Origin: Casimicrobiaceae bacterium
GTDB taxonomy: Bacteria > Pseudomonadota > Gammaproteobacteria > Burkholderiales > Casimicrobiaceae
Reading direction: 5' to 3'
NCBI GenBank assembly: GCA_026646885.1
Contig: JAPKHK010000002.1
Span: 1 to 64,000, forward strand
Length of the DNA stretch: 64,000 nt
This document shows, in pieces, positions 36,158 to 45,078 of the stretch. Under the pieces are notes generated by a model. It was not told where the DNA came from, ran no database searches, and worked only from the letters and a program-made list of their open reading frames with translations. How positions within the stretch are numbered: position 1 is the stretch's first letter; each line of letters starts with the position of its first letter. The position numbers and the translations under genes were made by a program.

Positions 36158-36628
36158 TCACCATTGTGGCTTGGCGACCATCAGCCAGAAGATCACCAAG
36201 CCCATGATAAACGCCGGGTAGCCCAGGATCTCCCAGCGCCGCGCGTAGCGCCAATAGAGCACCGGCAGTTCCTCGCCCCGCGCGGCGGCAGCGACGGCCA
36301 GATCGCGCATGCGCAATTGCAGCCATACCACCGGCAACCAGCAGGCGCCGATCAGCACATAAAGCACCAGCGACAGTGCGATCCAGGGAGTGGTGAGTGG
36401 CCAGCCATAAACCCAAGCCAGGGCGACGCCGGTAACGGGCTGCAAGATCACCGTCGGCGTGGTGAAGACCCAATCCGCGGTGACCACGTTGCGCGCCACC
36501 AGCGCAATGCCGGCCGCTTCGCCGCGCCTATGCGCCGCCCACATGGCAAAAGCGGTGCCCATGCCGGTGCCGAAAAGCACCGTTGCGGAAAGGATGTGCA
36601 GCCATTTGAGCAGCAGCAGCGTGGTCAC
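36158..36628 (-). CDS. DUF2269 family membrane protein
   Basis: 156 residues from a GTG at 36628 that overlaps the SDR gene stop as GTGA. Four membrane helices with the family opening LLLLKWLHILSATVLFGTGMGTAF, and conserved TPTVILQPVTG and YLVL-type segments. DUF2269 proteins are integral membrane proteins of unknown biochemical role, often encoded next to NAD(P)-binding SDR/DoxX-like proteins, as here. Confidence 0.8.
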   Translation of the reverse strand: MTTLLLLKWLHILSATVLFGTGMGTAFAMWAAHRRGEAAGIALVARNVVTADWVFTTPTVILQPVTGVALAWVYGWPLTTPWIALSLVLYVLIGACWLPVVWLQLRMRDLAVAAAARGEELPVLYWRYARRWEILGYPAFIMGLVIFWLMVAKPQW

Positions 36629-37971
36629 GATTTCTTCACTGGGGTGTTGGCCCACAGCCACAACAACAACACGGCGATGGGCAGGTTCTTCAACAGCGGG
36701 CCGAAAGGATGCAGCCATTCCTCCGGGGCCGCCAGGCTCGCCAAGGGCGTGTAAGCGGCCACCAGCAGGAACTGGGCGAGCCACAGGGCGCGCCGCGGCC
36801 AGAAAAGGGAAAGCCCGGCGAAGGCGAGGTCGAGGCCTGACGCGGCATAACGCGCCACATCCGCGGCGGTCGGATCGAGCCCGAGGCGCGCAAGCCAAGC
36901 GGGCACCCGAGGGTCGATGAAAATCAAGCCCAGCAGCCCGGAGATGAGCCACAGCAAAGCCAAGGCGAGGCGTGCCAAAGGTTCGAGCCACAGCGCGTTG
37001 GCGTTGCGTCGAGTGCCCTCGCGCTCGGCCGGCGCAACAAAAGCCTCGGGTGGGCGCGGCGCATGCCCCAAAATCCGGCTGGTCGGCTCTGGGTCGGCGG
37101 TATTGCCGCGCTCCAGCATGGCAAGTGTTTCGCGCGCCACCACGCGCTGCGGCAAAAATTCCGCTAGTCGGACCAGGCCACGCACCCAGGACATGGGCAG
37201 AGCGATTTGCCAAGGTGGCGGCAGCCCCAGGTTGCACCGATACACCGCGAGCAACTCAGCAAAGCCCAAGGCGCGCGGGCCGACCGCAGGCAATAGACGG
37301 GGTGGTGCTTCGGTTCGTACGACGAGCAAAGTGATCAGCGCGCAAAGATCGTCGATATGGATGGGTTGCACCGGTTGCTTGCCCTCGCCGGGCAGCAAGT
37401 GCAAGGGAAGACTCGCGGCGGCCAGAAGACTCCGACTGCTGGCGCCATCGAGCCCGAAGACCAACGAAGGCCGCAACACGCAGATTTCGAGCGGCGAAGC
37501 CATTAGCGCCCGATCGGCTGCCAACTTGGAGGCGAAGTAGGCCAAGGGTTCGCTCGTCGTGGTGTCGTCTATGCCCAACGCCGAAATCTGTATGAAACGA
37601 CGCACGCCCACAATTTCGCAGGCACGCAGCAAGGCGATGGGGGCTTCGGTGTGAACGGCGGCAAAGGGGGCACTGGGGGTTTCGCGCAGAATACCCACGG
37701 CGTTGATGACGACATCGATGTGCGCGAGTTTCGGCAACCAGGATTGTGGCTCGCGATCGTCCAGGTAATCGGCGGCGATTTCTTCGACCCGGGTCGGGTG
37801 GCGCACGCCCAGCCGAACATGACAACCGGCCGAGCGCAGATGCGTCATGAGGTGACGGCCCAGGAAGCCTGTCGCACCCAGAAGCAATACGCGCGGTGTG
37901 CTCGCGTGGGACGGGGGGATCGGCGATGAGGGCAAAAGGTTTTGTATCGATGCTTGGCGCGAAGCCAACAA
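36625..37971 (-). CDS. SDR-type NAD(P)-binding protein with DoxX-like membrane tail
   Basis: About 450 residues. N-terminal Rossmann fold of an atypical extended SDR (RVLLLGATGFLGRHL; DVVINAVGIL; FIQISALG, with YFASK as the active-site Tyr-x3-Lys). The C-terminal 130 residues carry four membrane helices like DoxX/DUF4267 proteins. The start is uncertain: there is no upstream ATG, and in-frame TTG codons occur at 38001, 37971 and 37968. The 38001 choice would overlap the divergent HD-GYP start, so a later TTG is preferred. It is coupled to the DUF2269 gene by a four-base overlap. The substrate is unknown, possibly a quinone- or lipid-like molecule. Confidence 0.75.
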   Translation of the reverse strand: MLASRQASIQNLLPSSPIPPSHASTPRVLLLGATGFLGRHLMTHLRSAGCHVRLGVRHPTRVEEIAADYLDDREPQSWLPKLAHIDVVINAVGILRETPSAPFAAVHTEAPIALLRACEIVGVRRFIQISALGIDDTTTSEPLAYFASKLAADRALMASPLEICVLRPSLVFGLDGASSRSLLAAASLPLHLLPGEGKQPVQPIHIDDLCALITLLVVRTEAPPRLLPAVGPRALGFAELLAVYRCNLGLPPPWQIALPMSWVRGLVRLAEFLPQRVVARETLAMLERGNTADPEPTSRILGHAPRPPEAFVAPAEREGTRRNANALWLEPLARLALALLWLISGLLGLIFIDPRVPAWLARLGLDPTAADVARYAASGLDLAFAGLSLFWPRRALWLAQFLLVAAYTPLASLAAPEEWLHPFGPLLKNLPIAVLLLWLWANTPVKKS

Positions 37972-37990
37972 GGAGAGTATCGTAACGCAA

Positions 37991-38836
37991 ATGGACCTCA
38001 AGCCTGAAAATCACTTGCTCGACGGCCTGCCGGCGAGCCTCGATCTGGCGCAGCAGGAGATCATCGATTTGCGCGCCCGCTTGGCAACTTCCGAGGCGGA
38101 ACGCCGGGAATTGCAGGAACGCTTGGCCAAGGAACATTACGATGCGGAACTCTGGCGCGCTGGGCGCGCCGACCTGCGGCATCTGGTCATGGCCGCGGAG
38201 TTCAAGGACCACGACACCGGCGCGCATCTGGTACGCATTGGCTATTTCGCCTCCGTACTCGCCCCGGCTTGCGGCTGCGATCACGAAACCACTCAGCTAA
38301 TGCTGATGGCGGCGCCCATGCACGATATCGGCAAGATCGGCATACCCGACGCGATCCTCAAGAAGCGCGGCGCCCTGACGCGCAGAGAGCGGGCGACGAT
38401 GGAGCGGCATACGCTTCTGGGCGGACACATTCTTTCGAGTGGCGCCTCGCCTTTGCTAAGAATGGCCGCGGACATCGCCCTCACGCACCATGAACAGTTC
38501 GACGGCGGCGGGTATCCCAACCACTTGCGCGGCGAGGCGATTCCCTTGGCCGGGCGCATCGTCGCCGTGCTTGATGTGTTCGACGCTTTGGCCATGGAGC
38601 GGGCGTATCGCGACGCCGTGCCGGTGGAAGTGGCCCTCGAGGTGCTGACGCAAGGGCGCGGCAAGCTTTTCGACCCTGATGTCGTCGACGCTTTCTTTCT
38701 AGTCAAGGACGACATCCTTGCCATGCGCGAGCGCATCAACATGGGCGAAAACCCCGACGGCTTGGCCCAGATTCTCGGCGGTGACGATAGCCATCCGCTT
38801 GAGTTCTACGACTTGCCACTGCATTCGCGCGGGTGA
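37991..38836 (+). CDS. HD-GYP domain phosphodiesterase-like protein
   Basis: 281 residues from the ATG at 37991; the AAGGAG at 37970 is rather distant, so initiation may be weak. An N-terminal coiled coil (about 20-60, QQEIIDLRARLATSEAERREL) leads into an HD-GYP domain with metal ligands in DTGAHLVRIG and MHDIGKIGIPDAIL, and the signature HHEQFDGGGYPNHLRG. HD-GYP enzymes hydrolyse cyclic di-GMP. No receiver domain is present, so regulation may come through the coiled coil or a partner. It is divergent from the SDR gene. Confidence 0.85.
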   Translation: MDLKPENHLLDGLPASLDLAQQEIIDLRARLATSEAERRELQERLAKEHYDAELWRAGRADLRHLVMAAEFKDHDTGAHLVRIGYFASVLAPACGCDHETTQLMLMAAPMHDIGKIGIPDAILKKRGALTRRERATMERHTLLGGHILSSGASPLLRMAADIALTHHEQFDGGGYPNHLRGEAIPLAGRIVAVLDVFDALAMERAYRDAVPVEVALEVLTQGRGKLFDPDVVDAFFLVKDDILAMRERINMGENPDGLAQILGGDDSHPLEFYDLPLHSRG

Positions 38837-38943
38837 AAGCGGACCAAGCTGAGTCAGCGGGAAGTCAACGCAAGACATAGCTAGCCGCTTGGGTGAGCGT
38901 CGCGGAGCATTGTAGAATACGCGACCCTGCTCCGAGGTTTCTC

Positions 38944-40047
38944 ATGCCCCTTTCTCCCATTCCTGAAATCATCGCTGAACTCAAGGCCGGCCGCATGGTG
39001 ATCCTGGTCGACGAAGAAGACCGGGAAAACGAAGGCGATCTCGTCTTGGCCGCGGATTTTGTCACGGCCGAAGCGATCAATTTCATGGCGCGCCACGGGC
39101 GCGGCCTGATTTGCCTCACGCTCACCGAAGAACGGTGCCGGCAGTTGCGCCTGCCGCCTATGGTGCAGCACAACCGCTCCTCGCACGGCACTGCTTTCAC
39201 GGTTTCGATCGAAGCGGCGGAAGGTGTAACCACGGGTATATCCGCGGCCGACCGCGCCCGCACGATTCAGGCCGCGGTGGCGCGTACCGCCAAGCCCGAA
39301 GACATCGTGCAGCCGGGACACATTTTTCCTCTCACCGCCCAGAACGGCGGCGTGCTGATGCGCGCCGGGCATACGGAAGCGGGCTGCGATTTGGCCGCTG
39401 CCGCGGGGCTCACGCCTGCTGCCGTAATCTGCGAGATCCTCAAGGAAGATGGCAGCATGGCTCGGCTGCCCGATCTAGTGCACTTCGCTCACGAGCATGG
39501 TTTGAAGGTTGGCGCCATCGCTGATCTCATCCATTACCGCAGCCGCCACGAGAACCTGGTCGAGCGGGTCGGGGTGCGGACCCTGCGCACCGCCCAGGGC
39601 CAGTTCCAGCTTTTCGTGTATCGGGAGAAACTCTCCGGTGCGACGCATCTGGCCTTGGTGCACGGCGAACCGCGCGCCGAGCAGGAAACCCTGGTGCGAG
39701 TGCACGAGCCGGTGTCGGTGGTCGATTGCCTCGACTGGGAGCTGCCTTCGCACGCTTGGAGCGTGCCGGCGGCCTTGGCGCGTCTTGCCCAGACACCGCC
39801 GGGCGTGCTGGTGCTGTTGCATCGCCCGGAATCCGCGGAGGAGCTTGTGGTGCGCGCGCTGGGTCAGGCGCAGGCGGTTTCCACCAAGAGCCAGCTGCGC
39901 GATTACGGCATCGGTGCTCAGATCTTGCGCGACCTCAACGTGGGAAAGATGCGCCTGCTCTCGCGCCCACGCAAGATGCCAAGCATGGCAGGCTTTGACC
40001 TGGAAGTGACCGGTTACCTCGAACGCGAAGAACAGGCACAGAAATGA
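38944..40047 (+). CDS. ribBA: DHBP synthase with degenerate GTP cyclohydrolase II domain
   Basis: 367 residues. Residues 1-205 are an intact 3,4-dihydroxy-2-butanone-4-phosphate synthase: [12 protein letters not shown], and HTEAGCDL at the active site. The C-terminal half aligns with GTP cyclohydrolase II at [22 protein letters not shown]. However, the zinc site (normally C-x10-C-x-C) reads [13 protein letters not shown], and the EGRGIGL catalytic loop is gone. So only the RibB activity is expected here, with GTP cyclohydrolase II supplied by a separate ribA. It overlaps ribH by four bases. Confidence 0.88.
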   Translation: MPLSPIPEIIAELKAGRMVILVDEEDRENEGDLVLAADFVTAEAINFMARHGRGLICLTLTEERCRQLRLPPMVQHNRSSHGTAFTVSIEAAEGVTTGISAADRARTIQAAVARTAKPEDIVQPGHIFPLTAQNGGVLMRAGHTEAGCDLAAAAGLTPAAVICEILKEDGSMARLPDLVHFAHEHGLKVGAIADLIHYRSRHENLVERVGVRTLRTAQGQFQLFVYREKLSGATHLALVHGEPRAEQETLVRVHEPVSVVDCLDWELPSHAWSVPAALARLAQTPPGVLVLLHRPESAEELVVRALGQAQAVSTKSQLRDYGIGAQILRDLNVGKMRLLSRPRKMPSMAGFDLEVTGYLEREEQAQK

Positions 40048-40502
40048 AACCCAACTTCATCGAGAAGAACTTGAGCGGTGCGGGGTGCTGCGTGGGTGTG
40101 GTGCTCTCGCGCTTCAACCCCACCATCGGGGAGGGACTGCTGGCGGGTTGCCTGGAAGCGCTCTCCGCGCAAGGGGTCGCCGACGAGGCGGTCACGCTGG
40201 TGACCGTGCCCGGCGCGCTCGAAATCCCCTTGGCGCTGCAAGCGCTGGCGCAGTCGCGGCGCTACCACGCCCTGGTGGCGCTTGGCGCGGTGATCCGCGG
40301 CGAGACCTACCATTTCGAAATCGTCTCCAACGAATCCGCGGCCGGCGTGAGCAGCGTGCAGCTCGAGTTCGGTATACCCATAGGCAACGGCGTATTGACC
40401 ACGGAAGACGACGCCCAGGCCGAGGCGCGCATGCGTCAGAAGGGCTACGAAGCGGGGCTGGCTGCCCTGGAAATGGCCCATCTCCTGAAAGCGCTGGCAT
40501 GA
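40044..40502 (+). CDS. ribH: 6,7-dimethyl-8-ribityllumazine synthase
   Basis: 152 residues. Motifs VVLSRFNPTIGEGLLAG, VPGALEIPLAL, GAVIRGETYHFEIV and the late PIGNGVLTTED are those of lumazine synthase, which joins the RibB product with the ribitylamino-uracil to make the riboflavin precursor. The particle-forming protein is cytoplasmic. Translational overlap with ribBA and nusB. Confidence 0.95.
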   Translation: MKPNFIEKNLSGAGCCVGVVLSRFNPTIGEGLLAGCLEALSAQGVADEAVTLVTVPGALEIPLALQALAQSRRYHALVALGAVIRGETYHFEIVSNESAAGVSSVQLEFGIPIGNGVLTTEDDAQAEARMRQKGYEAGLAALEMAHLLKALA

Positions 40503-40951
40503 GATCGGCACGACACAATTCGCGTGTGGCCGTTTTGCAGGGGCTCTACGAATGGCTGGTGGCGGGCGCGGAGCCGCGAGGCATCGCCAAGAGCATCGAA
40601 GAAGGGAGCCGTTGGGCCAAGCTCGATCAAAGTTTCTTCGCTGCCCTTTGGGATGGCGTGCATGAGCACGCGGCGGGTCTGCAAACCGCGGTCGAACCTC
40701 ATCTCGATCGACCCTGGCCGGAAGTGAGCCCGGTGGAGCGCGCCATATTGTTGCTGGGTGCGTTCGAGCTGACCCATCGCCCCGACATTCCCTATCGCGT
40801 GGCGATCAATGAGGCCGTCGAGCTGGCCAAGTCATTCGGAGGTACTGACGGGCACAAGTTCGTGAATGGCGTCCTCGACAAGTTCGCGCTTGCCACCCGC
40901 GCCGCCGAACGGAGCCAGCCGCGCGCGCCGGCGGAAAGTGGCGCGGACTGA
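40499..40951 (+). CDS. nusB: transcription antitermination factor NusB
   Basis: 150 residues from an ATG overlapping ribH by four bases. An all-helical RNA-binding protein: RHNSRVAVLQGLYEWL at the N-terminus, and PVERAILLLGAFEL, YRVAINEAVELAKSFGG and KFVNGVLDKFA at the C-terminus. With NusE it binds boxA RNA and promotes antitermination of rRNA operons. The ribH-nusB coupling is common in proteobacteria. Confidence 0.95.
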   Translation: MRSARHNSRVAVLQGLYEWLVAGAEPRGIAKSIEEGSRWAKLDQSFFAALWDGVHEHAAGLQTAVEPHLDRPWPEVSPVERAILLLGAFELTHRPDIPYRVAINEAVELAKSFGGTDGHKFVNGVLDKFALATRAAERSQPRAPAESGAD

Positions 40952-40996
40952 CACATTCGCCCATCCTGTTGTCGCGCCAACCGCGCGCCGCCATTC

Positions 40997-41968
40997 GTGA
41001 ACGAATTCGAACTCATCGCCCGATATTTCTCGCGGCCGGCGCGCCAAGCCCGTATGGGCGTGGGAGATGACGCCGCACTCGTTGCTCTTTCGCCCGGCCA
41101 TGAGCTTGTAATCACCACGGACATGCTGGTGGCCGGCACGCACTTTTTTGCCGACACCGACGCCCAGGATCTTGGGCACAAAGCCCTGGCGGTCAATCTC
41201 TCCGATCTGGCTGCGATGGGTGCTAAGCCGCGCTGGGTGACTCTGGCTCTGTCCCTGCCGCAGGTCGATCAAGTCTGGCTCGAAGCTTTCGCGGGTGGTT
41301 TTTTTGGCTTGGCAGAGGGATACGAAGTGGACCTCGTTGGCGGGGATACCACCCGCGGCCCTCTGAACATTTGCGTGACTGCGCTGGGCGAAGCGCCTGC
41401 CGGGCGGGCACTGTTGCGCAGTGCCGCGCGGGCCGGGGACGACATCTGGGTCTCGGGTAACCTCGGAGATGCGGCGCTGGGTCTGGCGGCCTTGGAAGGG
41501 CGGGTCAGTCTCGATGACCGGACTCGCGACCATTGCCTGGAGCGCTTGCACCGACCCGTGCCGCGCGTTTCACTGGGCCTCGCTTTGCGCGACCTGGCCA
41601 ACGCGGCAATCGATGTTTCCGATGGGCTCTTGGCGGACCTCGGCCACATCGTCGAGCGCTCCAACATGGGCGCGGAAATCGATCTCGTCCGCTTGCCGCG
41701 CTCAGCCTCGCTCGCGGGATGCGGCGACGCGGCTCTAGCCGAACAGTGCCTGCTCGGTGGGGGAGACGACTACGAGCTGTGTTTCACCGCCGGGCCGCAG
41801 AAGCGGTCGGCGCTCGCAACGCTGGCTGCAAGGCTCGGTCTGCCTTTGACTCGGATCGGACGCATGGTCGGGGACAGAGAAATACGCGTGCGGCTATTAG
41901 ACGCGAGCGCGAATGAGTATGTGCCCACACATCGCGGCTTCGATCATTTCGCGAGCGGCGAAAAATGA
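40997..41968 (+). CDS. thiL: thiamine-monophosphate kinase
   Basis: 323 residues from a GTG at 40997. PurM-like ATP-binding fold: GVGDDAALV, TTDMLVAGTHFF, LAVNLSDLAAMGA, VGGDTTRGP and DVSDGLLADLGHI are ThiL signatures. It phosphorylates thiamine monophosphate to the pyrophosphate cofactor. It lies 45 bases after nusB and overlaps pgpA by four bases. Confidence 0.93.
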   Translation: MNEFELIARYFSRPARQARMGVGDDAALVALSPGHELVITTDMLVAGTHFFADTDAQDLGHKALAVNLSDLAAMGAKPRWVTLALSLPQVDQVWLEAFAGGFFGLAEGYEVDLVGGDTTRGPLNICVTALGEAPAGRALLRSAARAGDDIWVSGNLGDAALGLAALEGRVSLDDRTRDHCLERLHRPVPRVSLGLALRDLANAAIDVSDGLLADLGHIVERSNMGAEIDLVRLPRSASLAGCGDAALAEQCLLGGGDDYELCFTAGPQKRSALATLAARLGLPLTRIGRMVGDREIRVRLLDASANEYVPTHRGFDHFASGEK

Positions 41969-42450
41969 GCCAAGCGCTGACTCCCGCTTTTTTGGTGCGT
42001 CATCCCGCCCATTTCATCGCCCTGGGGTTTGGCGCGGGCTTGGCGCCTTTCGCGCCGGGCACCTTTGGCACCTTGGTCGCTTTTCCGCTCACCGCCTGGG
42101 CGCTGCCGCTATTCGGAAACCTCGGCTTCCTGCTGCTCTGCGCGGCGCTTTTCGCGCTGGGTTGCTGGGCTTGCGGCGTGACTGGGCGGAACCTCGGCGT
42201 GCCCGATCACGGGGCGATGGTCTGGGACGAGGTGGTGGCCTTCATGCTCGTGCTGTGGGTCATACCGGCGGGCGACGCCTGGGCGATTGCGGCCTTCGTG
42301 CTCTTTCGCTTTTTCGACATCGTCAAGCCACCGCCGGCGCGCATCATCGACCAGCACTGGAAAAACGGCTTCGGCGTCATGGCCGACGATCTGGTGGCGG
42401 CGTTTTATACCGCGCTCGCCTTGGCGCTTTGGACCCGTCTCTTCCTTTGA
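41965..42450 (+). CDS. pgpA: phosphatidylglycerophosphatase A
   Basis: 161 residues with three or four membrane helices. N-terminal GFGAGLAPFAPGTFGTL, the acidic motif MVWDEVVAFML and FRFFDIVKPPP are diagnostic for PgpA. It dephosphorylates phosphatidylglycerol phosphate in the inner membrane. Position between thiL and pncC is conserved. Confidence 0.93.
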   Translation: MSQALTPAFLVRHPAHFIALGFGAGLAPFAPGTFGTLVAFPLTAWALPLFGNLGFLLLCAALFALGCWACGVTGRNLGVPDHGAMVWDEVVAFMLVLWVIPAGDAWAIAAFVLFRFFDIVKPPPARIIDQHWKNGFGVMADDLVAAFYTALALALWTRLFL

Positions 42451-42463
42451 ACGGCCCTCGCCG

Positions 42464-42955
42464 ATGAACTTGGCCCTCTTGGTCGAACGCCTTGCCGACG
42501 CAGCGCGAGCGCGGGGGCTGCGTCTGGCCACCGCCGAATCCTGCACCGGGGGCCTGGTCGCCGCGGCCATGACGGCGCTGGCCGGAAGCTCCGATTGGTT
42601 CGAGCGCGGCTACGTCACCTATAGCAACGCCGCCAAGACCGCCGACCTGGGCGTGCCCGCGGTGCTGATCGCCCAGGTCGGCGCGGTGAGCGAAGCGGTT
42701 GCCCGTGCCATGGCTCAAGGTGCGCGGGCGCGCAGTGGTGCCTCTTGGGCGGTGGCGCTGACCGGCATCGCCGGCCCGTCCGGCGGCGGCGGGGACAAAC
42801 CGGTGGGCACGGTTTGGATTGCCTGGGCCGGCCCGCAAGGCGAGGTGAGCGCCCGCTGCTTTCGGTTCGCGGGCGACCGCGCCGCGGTACGCGAGCAAGC
42901 GGTGGCCGCGGCTCTGGAAGGCTTGCTCGCGGCCATTGCCGCTCAAGGCGCCTGA
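42464..42955 (+). CDS. pncC: nicotinamide-nucleotide amidohydrolase (CinA C-terminal family)
   Basis: 163 residues from the ATG at 42464. ATAESCTGGLVAAAMTALAGSS, YVTYSNAAKTADLGV (each partly quoted) and the ALTGIAGPSGGGGDKPVGTV loop identify the CinA C-terminal/PncC family, which deamidates NMN to NaMN for NAD recycling. The stand-alone form lacks the N-terminal molybdopterin-like domain. It sits directly upstream of recA as in many proteobacteria. Confidence 0.9.
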   Translation: MNLALLVERLADAARARGLRLATAESCTGGLVAAAMTALAGSSDWFERGYVTYSNAAKTADLGVPAVLIAQVGAVSEAVARAMAQGARARSGASWAVALTGIAGPSGGGGDKPVGTVWIAWAGPQGEVSARCFRFAGDRAAVREQAVAAALEGLLAAIAAQGA

Positions 42956-43012
42956 AGGGCGAAGTCGTCCGTACGGAAGACTAGGCAGCAAAAAAGCGTA
43001 AAATTCCCTATC

Positions 43013-43048
43013 GAACGATTGTTCTTTTTTTCCGATTCGTGCCATAAT
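43013..43048 (+). promoter_or_regulatory. recA promoter with GAAC-N4-GTTC palindrome
   Basis: A 12-bp palindrome GAACGATTGTTC (43013-43024) overlaps a -35-like TTGTTC (43019-43024). A -10-like CATAAT (43043-43048) follows after 18 bases, 90 bases before the recA ATG. No E. coli-type CTGT-N8-ACAG box was seen. GAAC-N4-GTTC is the LexA-box form known from Gram-positive bacteria and some other lineages, so this may be an SOS operator. Functional assignment is an inference. Confidence 0.5.
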
Positions 43049-43137
43049 CCAAGCGACCCCGACCTCCGGGGAACAACTCGCGTGGCGGCCCCCAAACCAC
43101 CTCGCGCCGCCTGAATCCGAGTCAAGGGAAAGCACTC

Positions 43138-44175
43138 ATGGACGACAACAAATCACGCGCGCTGGCCGCGGCGCTGGCGCAAATCGAAAAGCAGTTCGGC
43201 AAGGGCTCGATCATGAAAATGGGCGAGGCGCAGGTGGCGGGCGACTTGCAGGTCGTCTCCACGGGTTCCCTGGGGCTGGACATCGCCCTGGGGGTGGGCG
43301 GCTTGCCGCGCGGCCGGGTGGTGGAAGTCTTCGGCCCGGAATCTTCCGGCAAAACCACGCTGTGTTTGCAGGTGGTTGCCGAAGTGCAGAAGCAGGGCGG
43401 GGTGGCCGCTTACATCGACGCCGAAAACGCGCTCGACCCGGTCTACGCGCAAAAGCTCGGCGTCAATGTTTCAGACCTCCTCATCTCCCAGCCGGACACC
43501 GGCGAACAAGCGCTGGAAATCGCCGACATGCTGGTGCGCTCCGGTTCGGTCGATGTGATCGTGGTCGATTCGGTCGCCGCACTCACACCCAAGGCGGAAA
43601 TCGAAGGTGAAATGGGCGACTCGCACGTCGGCCTGCAAGCGCGCCTGATGAGCCAGGCTTTGCGCAAACTCACCGCCAACATCAAGCGCACCAACACCCT
43701 GGTGATCTTCATCAACCAGATCCGCATGAAAATCGGCGTCATGTTCGGCAACCCCGAAACCACCACCGGCGGCAATGCGCTGAAGTTCTACGCCTCCATC
43801 CGTCTCGACATTCGACGCATTGGCGCCATCAAAAAAGGCGAAGAAGTGGTGGGCAACGAAACCCGCGTGAAAGTGGTCAAGAACAAGGTGGCGCCCCCTT
43901 TCCGCGAAGCCTTGTTCGACATCCTTTACGGCGAGGGCATCTCGCGCCAGGGCGAAATCATCGAACTGGGCGTCACTCATCGCATCGTCGACAAGTCCGG
44001 CGCCTGGTATGCCTATCAGGGCGAAAAAATTGGCCAGGGCAAAGACAATGCCCGCGAGTTTTTGCGTGAGCATGCCGAAACCGCCGCCGAAATCGAAGCC
44101 AAAATCCGCGCTGCCGTGGGTGTAAATGCGCCGGGAGGCGGCAGCGGAGCGGCTGCCGATGCGGGAGAAGACTGA
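43138..44175 (+). CDS. recA: recombinase RecA
   Basis: 345 residues. Walker [11 protein letters not shown], Walker [20 protein letters not shown] (in part), loops L1 and L2 around QALRKLTAN and [12 protein letters not shown], and the acidic C-terminal tail. It forms the DNA-strand-exchange filament, and activates LexA self-cleavage. Length and motifs are complete. It is followed by recX overlapping by 17 bases, and preceded by a possible SOS operator. Confidence 0.97.
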   Translation: MDDNKSRALAAALAQIEKQFGKGSIMKMGEAQVAGDLQVVSTGSLGLDIALGVGGLPRGRVVEVFGPESSGKTTLCLQVVAEVQKQGGVAAYIDAENALDPVYAQKLGVNVSDLLISQPDTGEQALEIADMLVRSGSVDVIVVDSVAALTPKAEIEGEMGDSHVGLQARLMSQALRKLTANIKRTNTLVIFINQIRMKIGVMFGNPETTTGGNALKFYASIRLDIRRIGAIKKGEEVVGNETRVKVVKNKVAPPFREALFDILYGEGISRQGEIIELGVTHRIVDKSGAWYAYQGEKIGQGKDNAREFLREHAETAAEIEAKIRAAVGVNAPGGGSGAAADAGED

Positions 44176-44626
44176 GAAGAGCCCGCGCGAGCGGGCGCTG
44201 CGCCTTTTGGGCCGCCGCGAATACGCCCGCGCCGAGCTTGATCAACGGCTGCGCGCCTGGGGCGTGAGTCCGCAAGACGCCGCGGCCTTGCTCGCCGAAT
44301 TCGAAGCCGCGGGCTACCTTTCTGATGCGCGTTTTGCCGCCGCCACCGCGCGGCATCGCGCCGCCGGCTTCGCCCAGCGGCGCATTCTCGGCGAGTTGCG
44401 CGCCCGCGGCGTCGACGCCGAAGTGGCCCAAGCCGCGCTCACCGAAACCGGCACCGACGACGCCACTACCGCCCGCGCCTTGTGGCAGCGACGCTTTGGC
44501 CAAGCCCCCGCGAACGAAAAAGAGAAAGCGCGCCAAGTGCGCTTCTTGCAAGCCCGCGGCTTCAGCCCCGCGCTCATTTTTCAGATTCTGAGAGAGGCGG
44601 GGGTGAAGGCGGATGATGAGGGCTGA
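44159..44626 (+). CDS. recX: regulatory protein RecX
   Basis: 155 residues from the ATG at 44159, inside the recA 3' end; a farther upstream start is possible but less natural. Three-helix repeats typical of Rec[39 protein letters not shown], and the C-terminal [17 protein letters not shown]. RecX limits RecA filament growth. Overlap with recA ensures low-level coupled expression. Confidence 0.92.
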   Translation: MREKTEKSPRERALRLLGRREYARAELDQRLRAWGVSPQDAAALLAEFEAAGYLSDARFAAATARHRAAGFAQRRILGELRARGVDAEVAQAALTETGTDDATTARALWQRRFGQAPANEKEKARQVRFLQARGFSPALIFQILREAGVKADDEG

Positions 44627-44739
44627 GTCAAGGTGGGGGGCAGCGAGAGGCTTTGCGGGGCGCGCTGGGGGTGTGATCGGAGGGGGGGGCGACAATTCGA
44701 GCAGCTGCACGCAAGAGGCATCGAGTAAATTGGGTAAAT

Positions 44740-44780
44740 TGGGGACGTACCCCGAATAACCCCCCCCCCCGAATAACCCC
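44740..44780. repeat. C11 homopolymer flanked by CGAATAACCCC repeats
   Basis: Between recX and the antitoxin stop, the sequence has CCCCGAATAAC, an 11-base C run (44760-44770), then GAATAACCCC again. A short GGGG-N5-CCCC inverted repeat lies just before. It marks the left edge of the accessory island. Such runs are prone to length change and to sequencing error; no gene crosses it. Confidence 0.5.
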
Positions 44781-44787
44781 AAGGCAT

Positions 44788-45078
44788 TCAGCGCTTTTTT
44801 GCGCCTTTCTTCGGCGCCGTTGCCACGGCCTCGACCTCGTCTCCAGCCGCCGGTTTTTCCCCGCCTGGCCGCCGCATCAGGGCGCGAAACGCGGCTCGAT
44901 CGCTTTTGCCTTTGCGCTGTGCGAAGAAGTCTGCGGTGCGCAAGGCGGCCACCTTTTCCGCAACTGCCACGGCCACGAACTGATTGAGGCTCGTTCCTTC
45001 CTCGCTGGCCAGCCGTTCCGCTTCCGCCTTGATCGAACTCGGCAGTCGCAAGGGGTAAGTTGAAACTCCCGTCTTCAT
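44788..45078 (-). CDS. antitoxin-like ribbon-helix-helix protein
   Basis: 96 residues. The N-terminus YPLRLPSSIKAEAERLASEEGTSLNQFV, quoted in parts (YPLRLPSSIKAEAERL, EGTSLNQFVAVAVAEK), is a ribbon-helix-helix/HicB-like DNA-binding pattern. The tail is Lys/Ala-rich. Its start overlaps the upstream PIN-toxin gene stop by four bases, so the pair is coupled toxin first. It would neutralise the PIN RNase and autorepress. Confidence 0.75.
   Translation of the reverse strand: MKTGVSTYPLRLPSSIKAEAERLASEEGTSLNQFVAVAVAEKVAALRTADFFAQRKGKSDRAAFRALMRRPGGEKPAAGDEVEAVATAPKKGAKKR

Noticed and set aside
38837-38943. FMN riboswitch upstream of ribBA
   Set aside because: The gap is only 107 bases and lacks the conserved RFN-element segments that I would expect to recognise.
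44627-44787. Intrinsic terminator after recX
   Set aside because: The G- and C-runs could pair, but no defined stem-loop with a U-tract is present; called only as a repeat/homopolymer.
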